This document shows, one piece after another, positions 12,742-24,188 of a stretch of 64,000 nt of DNA; position 1 is the first letter of the stretch; each line of letters begins with the position of its first letter. The notes under the pieces are model-generated. The model was not told the origin of the DNA, did no database searches, and worked only from the letters and a program-made list of their open reading frames with translations. The stretch lies in NCBI GenBank assembly GCA_012976225.1, contig JAAVVG010000001.1, positions 2,108,001-2,172,000 on the forward strand. Reading direction: 5' to 3'. Origin of the DNA: Golubevia sp. BC0850. Taxonomy: Eukaryota > Basidiomycota > Exobasidiomycetes > Golubeviales > Golubeviaceae. A program made the position numbers and the translations under genes.

Positions 12742-15700
12742 ATGAGTTCTCCCACTGGCTCTCTTGGGAAGGCTTCCGGCAGCAGATCTATAAGACATGC
12801 CAATAGTTCAGATTCTTTGAACTCTCATCCTCTCATACCTTCTTCTTCTTCATCCACTTCAAGAAATGGAGCATCAGTGGAAGCAGGCAATTCAACTTCT
12901 CCCACCTCTCCTACCGATTCTTCTAGACTAGCTCCTCCTCCACAGCAAAGTACTTTCGATTCTTCAAAACCAATTCATTCAAGGAATGCCAGCAACTCTT
13001 CTTTAGAAGCACCATCCGCCGCCTCTCCATCTTACAGTTCACTTCGATATGCTCCACGACAGCGAGCAACTCCAGCTCCTTACAAAGCTTCCCAGCCAGT
13101 CTTTCAGTCCCATGGATCTGCTTTCAATCACGCTCAGACATCCAACGCTAGCGCAGGTCTCAGTAGTGGAGCTGCAACTCCACCCGCAGCAACTGCCAGG
13201 TCAAGCTCTCCCTCCAGATCTGCTCTCTCTTCCGACAACCCTCCCTCGAATGCTAGTGCAAGCAACGCCACTTTATCGCCTCCAAAATCAACTCCATCTG
13301 GAGATTTCGCCACTAACGCTACCTCCTTGAGTCGAGCTCAATTGAACAAGCTGAGAGCTGATGCCCAGGAACTCAGACTTCTACCTCAAAGTTTTGGTTG
13401 GGCTCTGTTGGAAAGACTGCAGGCTGCTACTGATGGGGAATGGGCTGCGTTGGCTGATCTGGTATCGACTGAAGATGTGAGTGAATCTACAGAGAAGGGA
13501 AGATGAACTTGGGAAGGAAAGGTGATTCGCAGCAGCTGCCCAAAAGGTCAAGAGAAACCTCATATCAATAACTTTGCTCTTTTTCTTCGACCTCTTTCAG
13601 GCCACTTTACTTCTTCCGCAGTCTGAACTATCTCAGTCTTCTGAGTTGACCCTCTCGGACGCATACGATCACATCCTCCTCTCATGCAGCCCGTCTCGTC
13701 CTTCTCCAACTTCGGCGGTGGCTGCTCCTTCTTCTTCGCCTTTCTCTAGTGCAAAGACTTTGGGGGTAGCGACACTTTCAGGGCTGAGAGGTACCATTGA
13801 AGGAGTTGAGATCTCAACGCCGCAAGAGAAGCGTAGATCACAACCAGTGGAAGGAGAGGAAGCTCCTGCCTCCTCAAAGGAGAGAGCTCTCTCCCTTGTG
13901 TTCAGCAGCTTCATACCAAGGTCTGACACGCAGGTGATATCGGATCTCAGGGGCTCCAGAAGCAGGGTGTGAGTATAGACCCGGGAGTCTTTCACAATTC
14001 CTCAGATCGAATCTCTGACCCTTCCTCGTCTCTGTCTATCTCCGCTGGTCTCAGCTCCCTTCTATCCTCTCTAGCGGCTCTTCCTCGGCCCTCAAGTCTG
14101 GACTCTGAAGCCTCTTATGCCTCCACAGCTTCGCGGTTTTCGAACCCACAGGTCAGTCTAGGCTCTTACTCATCCAATCTGTACTTCCCACTCCCACCTT
14201 GGGCTGGTCAAGGATCTCAAGCCAGGAGACGTTCAGGGTCCGCTTCAGCAAGGGTAGCCAATCGAGCCTCTACTTCTTTCGCCAGTCTTTTCGGAGGAAG
14301 GGAGAGGGAAAGGAAAGGATCTCAATCATCGTTGCCAACGAGCAGCAACTTGGAGAGCAATTCGAGTGCCGTGCCGAGCTCCCTCGGAGAGCCTAGTACT
14401 CCAAAGCAAAGCTCTACGGAACTTCCATCTGAATCAATTGAAACTGCTAACGAAGCTACCGTTTCCTCGAAAGAGAGCGCGCCACCGATGACAGAATCGC
14501 CCGATCCCAGCGCTGCTGCTTCTCCTCAAGAGAGGACCATCTCAATATGGGTGATCAACTCCTACATTTCCAAGAGGAAGGTCCTGGACGACCTCAGTAC
14601 AGCGGTTGATGCTAGAATTAGGTTTGCGCTCAATGGAGCCTCTCTTCCAAGTGCGGTTGTCGAGTCCGTCTCGAGGTTAGTCACCTTCGTTTCATGACAA
14701 TTTCATCGCACAATTGCCCGCTGACACCGACTTTTCTAATCTCCTTCTACAACAGCTTTTCGCTCAGTTTCTTCCCTTCATCCAAGCCTCAAATAGCTTC
14801 TCGATCACGATCTACACCACGATCTCCTTGGCAGCTCACACCTGACGAGCTCTCTGAAAGCTTTCAAGACGTGCTAGCAACCGCTCGCAGTCAACTGGAA
14901 GATGCCGAATCCTCTTCTAAGATTGAAGGAGCAGCATCGGAGGCTCCTGAATCCGGAGGAGAATCTGTTGATCGCAAGATCGAAGTCGTAGAGAGCACTC
15001 TCTGCACTGAGGTCTACGATCGAATCTTCTCTCTAGCGACTTCCAGCGACGCTACTCTAGACGACTCTCTAGCTTCGCGAATCGCAGCTCTCAACGTTCT
15101 CGGTCTGTCGCTCCAGCATCTGGGCCTAGTCATGCCAGACAAGGAAGCCGCTGGACTCACGTCGGAAGAGAAAGATGAAGCAACTGTCGTCACCAATGGA
15201 CTTTCGGACATGATCACACTATGCGGAAAGGAACTCCAGAAGCTTCAGAGTATCTCGCACAGGTCTCCCCGAGCTAAGCTGGATGTTTTGGTCACCACTC
15301 ACAAGGTGGTAGTCGATGGACTGGCTCGACTCCCTCCTGTGGAGCTGAAGAAAGAGGGAGAAGGTGACCCCCCACCCAACTCTGCTCAACAATCATCGTC
15401 TTCTACTTCAGAAAAGGAAGAGTCTGTCTCGCAAGACAACCTGAAAGCGGAAACTCCCAAACGCAGAGCTCCAACGACTTCCAGCGCCGATCTGATTCTC
15501 CCTATCCTCATTTTCGCCATCGTCTCTTCGAACCCACCTTCACTCGCAAGCAACCTTCTCTACATCCAAAGGTTCAGGACCGAAAGCTTAGTCCGTGGAG
15601 AGGCTGCGTACTGTCTCGTCAACGTGCAAGCCGCTGTCGCTTTTCTTGAGAATGTTGATCCTCCTGCTCTTGGCCTCCAAGGTGCCAGTCAGATCCTTGG

Positions 15701-17674
15701 GTGAGTCAAACGTGATTGGAACAGCAGAGTTTCAGAATTTCTTCTATCAGCCTCTACTCCTTTCGGTTGCTAAACTCTCCTCATCCACGTTTGCTTCTTG
15801 ACAGACTCGATACGGATTCGGAAGCTCAGCGAGGATACCGAGCGAAAACGCCATCGTCCGAGATCAAAGCTGCCAACACTCTCTCATCTCCCGAGGGCTC
15901 TTTCTCCATGCCATTGAGAATTCGAGGCAGACTCACTCAAGAGATTGGTGAACTTGCTGGAGCTTCGAACGGGGTAATTCGAGGAGGTGAGTGTTTCCGA
16001 TCTCTCCCTGTCTTGCCGATTGATCACTGACTACTCTCTCGTCCCTATCTTTCAGTTCTGGGCTCTAGTTTTTCTGCTTTCGGTAGAATGATGGGAGCCA
16101 GTGCTTCTGCCGGAGCTGAGACTTGGGATCAAGCTCGAGCTGACGGACCGAAGACTCTCGACGACATCAAGAGCATTTTGTCTGGAGGAGCCAGGCTTGC
16201 AGCGTCGCCTCTGATACGATCTGGAAGTCTAGGTACAGGGTTGGGTCTTCGAGAACCTAGCTCGACTAAGGAGATGTCTGACGTACTGGCCTCAAAGAAT
16301 GGAACCGAGAAGCCAAGTCGACCGGAACCGAGGACGACCTGGTCAAACTCTTCAATTCGAAACAAGGCTCCTGCTACCGACTATGGCGCAGATCAAGAGG
16401 AGGAAGTCTTCAAGAGCATTCCGGATTCTTCCAGCTCCAGAGACAAGCTTTCCATCAGTGATCGTCTGGCTTCCATTTCGATGCTGAGTCGATTCGGAAA
16501 CACAGGTGACAGAAGTCCTAATCTCGGTCAGATGCCTCTTTGTCGAGAGAAAGAGGTTCCAGGACCTCCGCCTCCTTTCAAATCAAGCCGCGCACCTCCA
16601 GCTCTTCCACTCCGAAATAATAGCGATCAAGGCAGAGCCAATTCGCCCAACATTCAAGCGAGAGAGCTGGCATCTCCGCTTGGATCTCCAGTGGGCTCGA
16701 TGCCTCTTCACATCCCGCACTCTTTGCAGTCGCCTTATCCCCCTCTTTCGAGGCCACCCACTAGTTCTCGGCCACTTCATGTCGTGATCGCCAGTACTGG
16801 AAGCGTGGCTAGCATCAAGATACCTCTGATCGTGGAAGAGCTGCTCCAGGTAAGTGGGATCGTTCGTTGCGAGCCTGGCTCGATGTTGGATAATCTAATT
16901 CAACCTCTCTCCTTCTCCTCCCTCGTCTCTACAGTACAACAACGTTCGAGTCCAGATCATCTCTACATCCTCCTCACTTCACTTCTTCGACAGAGCTCTG
17001 ATCAAAGACCTAGATCTACGAAGCGCGTTCCCCGGGGCCCCCAACGAAGCTTGTACACAGAAAACCTCTTCTGAGTACTCTTACACAGTCTCAGATTTGG
17101 CCTCAGAAAATCGAGCAGCAGTTAGAGGCACGGAGCCGAGCGGTATCAGGCTTCCTAGAGCTCATCTCTGGTCAGACGAAGACGAATGGAATAACTGGTC
17201 TAAGGTTGGAGATACGATCTTACATATCGAGCTCAGACGGTGGGCTGATATCGTCTTGGTAGCTCCATGCAGCGCCAACACGCTCGCCAAGATCACGAAT
17301 GGGATCTGCGATAACTTGTTGGTGAGTGACTTCTCGTGACGAAGGGATGTGTCTGACGTTCGATGCTGAATTATCTCATTCTTTTCCTTCTTCACCCTTT
17401 TCAGACTTCCTTTCTTCGAGCTCTTTCGCCTTCGACGCCGACCTATCTCTTTCCTGCCATGAACACTCTCATGTATCTTCATCCCTTGACCAGTCGTCAA
17501 ATCGCGATGGCTCGTGAGATGCTGGGCTACACTGTCGTCGGTCCAATCGAGAAGAGGCTTGCTTGTGGAGATCTGGGACAAGGGGCAATGACGGAGTGGA
17601 TCGATATCGTGCAAATAGTCGTGGACCGTTTCAATCTCGAACCACCTCCGTCGACGGCTGCTGCTACGACGTAA
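12742..17674 (+). CDS. VPS9-domain Rab-GEF fused to phosphopantothenoylcysteine decarboxylase (Hal3-like)
   Basis: Proposed exons are 12742-13476, 13601-13968, 14055-14675, 14756-15700, 15805-15986, 16056-16849, 16935-17321 and 17405-17674, coding 1433 aa. Residues 1-240 are Ser/Pro/Ala-rich. A VPS9 domain (Rab5-family GEF) lies at about 670-880: SPRAKLDVL, the conserved Asp in SSADLILPILIF, SNPPSLASNLLYIQRF, and the conserved Tyr in RGEAAYCLVNVQAAVAF. A low-complexity linker (about 950-1185) leads, without a stop and within one exon (16056-16849), into a flavoprotein/PPCDC domain at about 1189-1433. That domain shows HVVIASTGSVASIKIP, the catalytic-type His in ILHIELRRWADIVLVAP, PAMNTLMY (usually ending in Trp) and the Cys of RLACGDLGQGAM. 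PPCDC makes 4'-phosphopantetheine in CoA synthesis; Hal3-type proteins also regulate phosphatase Ppz1. Two overlapping genes remain possible, because an internal ATG at about 16697 could start a separate PPCDC. Confidence 0.82.
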
Positions 17675-17940
17675 AAGCTTTGTCCCGTATCTCATTGTTG
17701 TACTACTCCTCATTTCAATTCAATACCTTGGAAAGAGAGCAAAGGGTGTCGGTCATTCGAATTCAACGAGCAGCCTGAGGCACAAAAGACAAGAAAGTGG
17801 CAGGAAGGACACCAAACAGAAGAAGGGACAGACTTTCGAAGATTCGAGGATACGGCCGAGGAAAAAGTTCGGCGAGATGACTTAGATTGTGCAGATTGTT
17901 CAAATTATAGTACAGAAGAAAGAAAGGAAAGCAGAATTGG

Positions 17941-20900
17941 TCAACCCTCGTTCTTAGTGTATTTTCCATCTTCGATGCTTGAAGGGTTCTCGATTGACTT
18001 GGGCTTTTTCTTGTAGAACCTTCTCCAGAAAGTGACAGAGCTCCAACCCCACTGCTTATTCAAAGGAGATTCACTTCCAGTGTAGATGAAAGCGTCATAC
18101 TGGTCGGCGATGGAATGAGAAAGGAAGAAACTTAGTCGCCTCGAATCTGAAAGACCACAGACGGAATCGTTCGAACTTACCATGAAGGCACCGAGAATCG
18201 CTCCAACTATCGAACCAAGAAGTGGAGTGTAAGCGAAATACCCTCCACCATAAGTCCACACATCAGTTCCGTATCCGACAGTCCAGAGCCTGAAAGAATG
18301 AAAGGAAAAGGAGGAAAAGGAGAAGTGAGAGAACTGAAACAGGAATTCGATTTTCTTCTTCTGCTCTTCTTCTGCCTCCATTCAGAATGAGCTCAGGTTG
18401 AAGCCTGGAAAAGAAAAAAACTCACATCAATCGGGGACCCAGGTCACCTTCGAGGAGAGAAGGGGTTGATGAAACGGGTATAAAGGATGGAGAATAAATC
18501 AGCAAAGAAGAACGAAAGAGAAGTAAAGACAGCAAGCAAAAAAAACAAAAAAAAGGAAGAATGAAATGAGGATTCCTACTCACGAGCTGGGTTAATCGCA
18601 TAGGCAGTCTGGTATCCGAAGACGGATCCAATTCCTGATTGGAATAGAATGGGAAGATAGATGAGGTTTCAGAAAAGAAGTAGGAGTATCTCAGGACTCT
18701 GTTATCAACGAACCTGTGATTAGCCAGAGTAGAACCAGAGGTGCCATACCTTCATCGCAAAAGAGCAGTAGGGTGAAAGATGAAGAAAAGAAAGTGAGCA
18801 AGAGTAAGAAATTTCAAATGTCGAATCTCAAATCAAGCTCACCATCTACAGGAGCCACGTTGTTTGAATCTCCAATTGCCAAGATAACCATAAGTAAGAT
18901 AGCTAAGCGAAACAGAGATGAGCATGAGAAGGGAAGAGAATAAAAAAGTCAATCGCTTTGTCTTCTCTTTCTTCTGGCGACAAGAGAAGGATAGACTAAC
19001 CTGTTCCATAAACCTCATTGAAAAATGCAGAGATACGAGCCCCTTCTGGCAATAAGAACTCAGCTGGATAGGTAGTGAAGAAAGCAGCGCTCATAGAAGT
19101 TTTTCCAGGATCCACCTTTTGAGCAAAAGAGAAAGGGAGAAGAGAGAGAGAGAGTGTGAGAATCGACTTCCAGTAGTCCTTATTTCCCACCCATCTTTCA
19201 AGTGTTGCCATTGTTTTTCTCACCATTCTCAAAGGATTGATATAGCATCCATAGACACACAGAGCCCCGAGCCAACCTAGCAAGGTAAAAGAGAGAGAGA
19301 GGTATAGAAAGGAGAGAGGTTTTCAGCCTTGCAACTCATTTCCCCTATCTCTTCATAATTGAGAGATACTGACCGCCGAATAATTGAGCTATCCAGAATC
19401 TCGGAACTTTTTTCCAAGGAAAGCCTCTGAAGATGGCTAATGCAAGGGTAACAACCCTTTTAAAATGAAGGAAAGAGAAAGAGAGATAGAGGGGTCAGGA
19501 ATAATGGCTTTGTCCCAAGTAAAGTTTCATTCTGATGAAACGGGATTCGATCCCAGCAATGTTCATTCTGATGAAAACAACTTACGGATTAAGATGACCT
19601 CCAGAAATTCCACCTGATACCCAAACTCCCATTCCAACTCCAATTCCCCAACCAAAAGCAATAGATAGATAATCTCCTTTCTTAACTACTCCCGTGAGTA
19701 AAGCATCTGCTAGTAGCACTTGACAATCAACAGCATTTCCAAAGGTCAAAAGAACGAAAGTGCCCATTGCTTCCGCTAATTCTTCTCTGAAGAGATACCT
19801 AAATTTAGCCCAAGGGTTTGGAAAAGTTATATTATCTTCATCATCATCATCAGAAGAGCAAGTCGAAGAAGAAATTTGACTATCAAAAGAAGATCTAGTG
19901 GTTAAACTTTCATGATCATCAACCTTTTGATTTCTCATCACTGTCTTTTCTCCATCTGCATTTAATTCCATTTCAGCTTTAGTATCTTGAGATTCACTTG
20001 CATTTGAGTTTTTTTTAGTATTACTATTACTTCCTTGAGCAGGGGTTCCATCACCAGATAAATTGTGAGATTTAGATTTATCACCAATTTCACCTGAAGG
20101 AGTACCTTGACCAGCTTTACCATCCTTTTCATTTCCTTTACCTTTTTGATTCTGTTGAATGATTGTAGTACTACCATTTCCAGCTTTCATCTGATCAATA
20201 ATCACAGCTCTAATCTCTTGAAAAAGCTGTTCTTTTTCTGCTTGACCTATTGCTGGACTACGAGTCATTGAATCTTGAGATTGTCTAACTCCTTCATCAT
20301 TACGATTACGATTGCGATTATGATGATGATGTTCACGTTGAGGATCGACTTTTCCACGTGCTTCGGTTGAGGCGAAAGCATGTCCAAGACCAAAACTGGC
20401 TCCTGCTTTGGGCGCTACTTTGACGATTGGGGCTCCTTTTGCATGACCTAAACTGTAAGCTGGAGTCTTTCTTTTGAATACTTTCTTGTAGTGCCTACCG
20501 GTCTGAAGAGGGGTGAAAAGGGATATGGCGGGACGAGATAGGAAAAATGGAGAGTAAGAGAGGGTGGAACTATTGACATCAAAGGACAAGAACTCTCGTC
20601 TTGCGATTAAACTTCTCAAACCTCCATTTTGGTTGTATCGAGTTCACTGATTCCAATTGACAAGCAATAATTGAAAAGGAAGCAAGACACCAGCAAACAA
20701 ATCGAAGATTCCTATCTATCTTGAACTCCACACTACCCTTTGCCTTCCTCTCCCCACCTCAACGTCCCGGTCCATCGGACTGTTTGGTCACTGACTCGGT
20801 AATTTTATAGACTCACTTGTTTGTCCTTGACGATGTCTCCTCTGACCTTCTCATGCTTCCCGACAGGTTGCAGCTCGAACTGTTCTACCTGGCCATGGGA

Positions 20901-21077
20901 AGTTTGATTCGCTGGTAAGGTGACTTCCAAAGTTTGATGAGCTTCTTCTTTAGCATGTTGAGGTAAATCAATCAATCTTGGATCCCGAGACGCTGGTGCC
21001 AGAGAAGTGGTTGAAGCATTGTTTGGAACTTCTTGAGGTGGAGTGTTGGTCGAAGTGGCCAACTCGGAATCGTCCAT
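17941..21077 (-). CDS. Aquaglyceroporin (Fps1-like MIP channel), copy 1
   Basis: This is a plasma-membrane glycerol/water channel. Exons on minus are 20817-21077, 19586-20502, 19374-19456, 19224-19276, 19001-19115, 18843-18902, 18714-18749, 18584-18634, 18426-18447, 18181-18289 and 17941-18099, giving 621 aa. A long hydrophilic N-terminus (about 1-320) shares with copy 2 the block SHGQVEQFELQPVGKHEKVR and the basic stretch TGRHYKKVFKRKTPAYSLGH. The MIP core starts at about 321 with FREELAEAMGTFVLLTFGNAV. The first box reads NPV where NPA is usual; the second reads NPARD, with the Asp typical of glycerol facilitators. The last exon encodes SPLNKQWGWSSVTFWRRF. Three introns are unique to this copy. 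It is divergent from MAK11 and convergent with the VPS9/PPCDC gene. All phases agree and the total is divisible by three. Some small exons (22-60 nt) rest on alignment with copy 2. Confidence 0.88.
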
Positions 21078-21428
21078 CTTTTTGAGAAGATCGATTTGAA
21101 ACTGAAGATTAGAAGAACAAAATTGAGCCAAAGATAAGTTAAAGTTAAAGGGAAAAGGAAAAGGAAAAGGAAAAGGAAAAGAAAGCGGAGGAATGTGGCA
21201 GGAAGAGGAAAAGAAGGAAATCCAAAAAGTCTTCGATCTCCAGAACCAGAATTCATCAAAACCCTTTATCTAGACGTCATTTTCCGTAGGGCGTTTAGCG
21301 TTTTTGTGCGGAAGCGCGGAAACAAGCGATCGAAAAAATCCTCTGAGGAAGTTGTTCACTTTCTGAGTTTCTTCTCTTCTCTTCTCTTCTCAATCCACAA
21401 TTCTCAGCTGAATCGAAACAAGTCAAGG
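21078..21428. promoter_or_regulatory. Bidirectional promoter, aquaglyceroporin copy 1 / MAK11
   Basis: These 351 nt separate two divergent starts. They hold a GGAAAA tandem tract (about 21150-21182, read as TTTTCC runs towards the aquaglyceroporin) and a TTCTC tandem tract (about 21371-21390) before MAK11. No TATA box is obvious. Confidence 0.45.
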
Positions 21429-23750
21429 ATGGCCAAGAATTCAAATTCAAATTCCAACTCAAAGAAGAGAAGCCATTCCACTGCAGATCCAACAGCGGCA
21501 GTTCCCAAACCGACAGTTTTCAGAAAGACGAAAAAAGCGAAACAGCAACATGAAAGTTCAGCTTCAACTTCTTCTGCTAACAACTCAAACAAATACAAAG
21601 GAAATTCGAAGTCTACCAATCCAGGTAATGGACCCAAAGTTGGTGACGTAGGTTCAAGAAAGCCAGGCTACGCTTCAAATTCTTCCAACTCGAAGAACAA
21701 GGTCAAATCAACTTCCAATTCCAATTCAACCGAGCAGCCCAAACCCAAATCTAAACCTCAAAAGAAGAAGCAAGCAAAACCATTAGCGCCTCCACCACCT
21801 CCGACCATTCTTCCAGTCGCACCACCAGCTTCTTCAAGTTTCAGAATCATAGTTGGAAGTTATCAACGTTTACTTTATGGTCTTCAAGTTGAATTCAACA
21901 ACGACTCCAATTCCAATTTACAAGCCACTTTAAAGCCAATCTTCACTTTCCCAGCTCATGCTTCTTCGATCAAGAGTGTCGCTTGTGCTGGTTCGGCTCC
22001 TGTTCCTCTGGGAATCAAGGATGGAATGCAATCCAAATGGTTGGCAACTGGTGGTACTGATGAGAGTATCAAGGTTTGGGATCTCAGAAAAAGGATCGAA
22101 GTCGGTCAATTGACTGGACATGAAGGTGAGTTCGAGACAGTTGGAGTTGGGGAAGAAGATCGGGAAAAAATTGGCGAAGAGGAGTGAGAGGAAGTTCAGA
22201 AAGCGCTGTTCAGATCCTTTAAACTTAGCAGTAAAATAGGAAGTCTCATTCTGTCAACAGACCCGGGGGAGTCGAAGAAGCAGAGCCTGAAGGTGAAAGA
22301 TGAACTCGAGTTTCTGATCTCCCCTTCTCTTTCTCTTCTCTTTTCCGCAGGTACCATCACTTCCCTGACCTTCCCAACTCCAGCCTATCTCCTAACGACC
22401 TCCTTCGATTCACGTCTAAACCTTTACAGAGTAAGAGATTGGGCGTTACTTAGAACTCTACGTGGTCACATCGGAAGAGTGAATTCAGCGACTTCTCATC
22501 CTTCAGGTAGAGTTGCATTGTCAGTTGGAGAAGACAAGACGATTAGAATGTGGGATCTAATGAGAGGTAAAGGTGCAGCTTCAATCAAGATCGATTTCGA
22601 AGCCATTGGAATCAAATTCAATTGGAATGGAAACCTCTTTGCAGTCTTTGGAGATGAAGAAGTTAGGGTTTATGATGTTGAAATGAAGTTAAAGGGTAGG
22701 TTGGGAAAGGTTAGAGATGGTAAAAGAATGAAATATTTGGAGATTTGTTGGTGGAATACTGGAGGGAAGGAATTGCTTTTGGTGGGGAGTGAGGATAAAT
22801 TGTGTAGGGTTTGGGAATTGCTGGATGGTGAAGGGGAGATCAAAGGTGATGGTATGGGTAAGGGAAAAGGAAAGGAAGTTGTTGAAGATGAGTTTGAAAA
22901 TTTGAATGGTGAGGAAGATTTAATTCCTTTGAAGGAAATTGGTAGATTGGTTGGACATGAGAACAGGTGAGTTTTCATAGAATCGGGGGGTCAGCAATTT
23001 AAACTTCTCGTTTCCTTCCTATCTCAAACACCTGGTTTTCTCTTACTACTTCCACAATCAATTGCACGCTCCTCTGTCCTTCTTCTCAGAGTCAGATCAA
23101 TCTCTCTTCAACAAGTCATTCCACCTCAAGCTTCAGATTCTTCTTCAATCCTGACTGCCACCACCATTTCTTCTGATGGAAAAATCAGAGTCTTCAATTT
23201 GGATCCTCTCTTTCAAAACAATTCTTCTTCTGAAAGTCAAAGTTTAGAAGCTATTGGAATTTACGATACTAAAGGTTCAAGATTAACTTGTCTAAGCTTA
23301 GTTGGAGGTGATGGGAAATCAATTCCAAAGATCAAGAAGTTTGAATCTCAAAGTTTAGAAGAAGTTGATGCATCTGAATTAGGAGAAGTAGAAGTGGAAG
23401 GAGAAGAATTCATTCTAAGTGAAGATGAAGATCTGGAAATGGAAGATGAGTCAGAAGAAGAAGATCAAGAACTTTCTCCTATTCCTATTGAAATGAACGA
23501 AGATGAATATTCAGATTTGGAATTGGATTCAGAAGAAGAGAGAGAATTGATTAAACTTCAAAAACAAATAGGAGAGGCTAAAAAGAAAGGTTTACATTTG
23601 GATGGAATGTCTGAAGATTCTGAGGATGAGGATCAGGATGAGGATAGTGAAAGTCAGGATGGAGGTGATGGAGCCTATTGGAAGAAAATGGAAGGTGATG
23701 ATGAGGATTCGGAGGTGGAAGAGGAAGAAGAAGAATTGGAGGTGGCTTGA
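21429..23750 (+). CDS. MAK11: MAK11/PAK1IP1-like WD40 protein, 60S ribosome biogenesis
   Basis: Exons are 21429-22125, 22351-22966 and 23090-23750, giving 657 aa. The first about 130 residues are Lys/Ser/Asn-rich and nuclear-localisation-like. WD40 repeats run from about 137: RIIVGSYQRLLYGLQVEF, then TGGTDESIKVWDLRKR, TTSFDSRLNLYRVRDW, SVGEDKTIRMWDLMRGKGA and GSEDKLCRVWELL. The order and wording, including LRGHIGRVNSATSHPSGRVA, match Mak11/PAK1IP1, an assembly factor of the large ribosomal subunit with an Skb15/PAK-inhibitor role in other organisms. The C-terminus is strongly acidic (Glu/Asp runs, about 520-657). Inserted Gly/Lys and Asn-rich segments lengthen it relative to yeast Mak11 (about 470 aa). 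It lies between the two inverted aquaglyceroporin genes. Confidence 0.87.
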
Positions 23751-24188
23751 GAAGCGGAAGTTGATTCTCCTTTAGTAACTAATGTTGAAACCAAATTGCT
23801 CCATACTTTTACTTTATAGACGTTTGCACTTAATCATCCTTTTGAAGGTGTAGGAAGGAATAGAGAGACCTTTCTTCCATCCAGAAGAAGTGAGGTCGTG
23901 GTGGAGAATCTCTTGAATCTCGACGCGGTGAGAAAGGAAGTGAGGAGGACCGTGAAAAAAAAAAGTTGACGATCGATTTATTTTGAGGGTCGGGAAATGA
24001 TGCCACCTATTTTCTCCGATGACGATCAAAATTGAAAATGGCGCTAGACTGCATCCGGTTCAGTCTTTTGCATAATTTTCAAATCTACTCTTTCTTCTCT
24101 TTCTCTTCTTCCTCTCTCTAAAGCAAGCATCCACCTTCTTTTTCAGGATTATCTTCTCTTTGAAGTAGAAGTTGAAGAAGATTCAAAC
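23751..24188. promoter_or_regulatory. Intergenic: MAK11 3' end and aquaglyceroporin copy 2 promoter
   Basis: There is no gene in these 438 nt. A pyrimidine tract ending in CAG at about 24146 could close a 5' UTR intron shortly before ATG24189. Confidence 0.35.

Noticed and set aside
13969-14054. Splice of the VPS9 gene to the nearer acceptor at 14005
   Set aside because: That acceptor puts the downstream sequence out of frame; acceptor 14054 keeps the frame and has a CTGACC branch-like motif upstream.
19545-19556. GGGATTCGATCCC-like tRNA T-arm in the copy 1 aquaglyceroporin intron
   Set aside because: The intron is only 129 nt, with no A box, anticodon stem or acceptor stem that could make a tRNA.
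23751-24188. tRNA or small RNA gene between MAK11 and aquaglyceroporin copy 2
   Set aside because: No A/B box pair or fold was apparent by eye.
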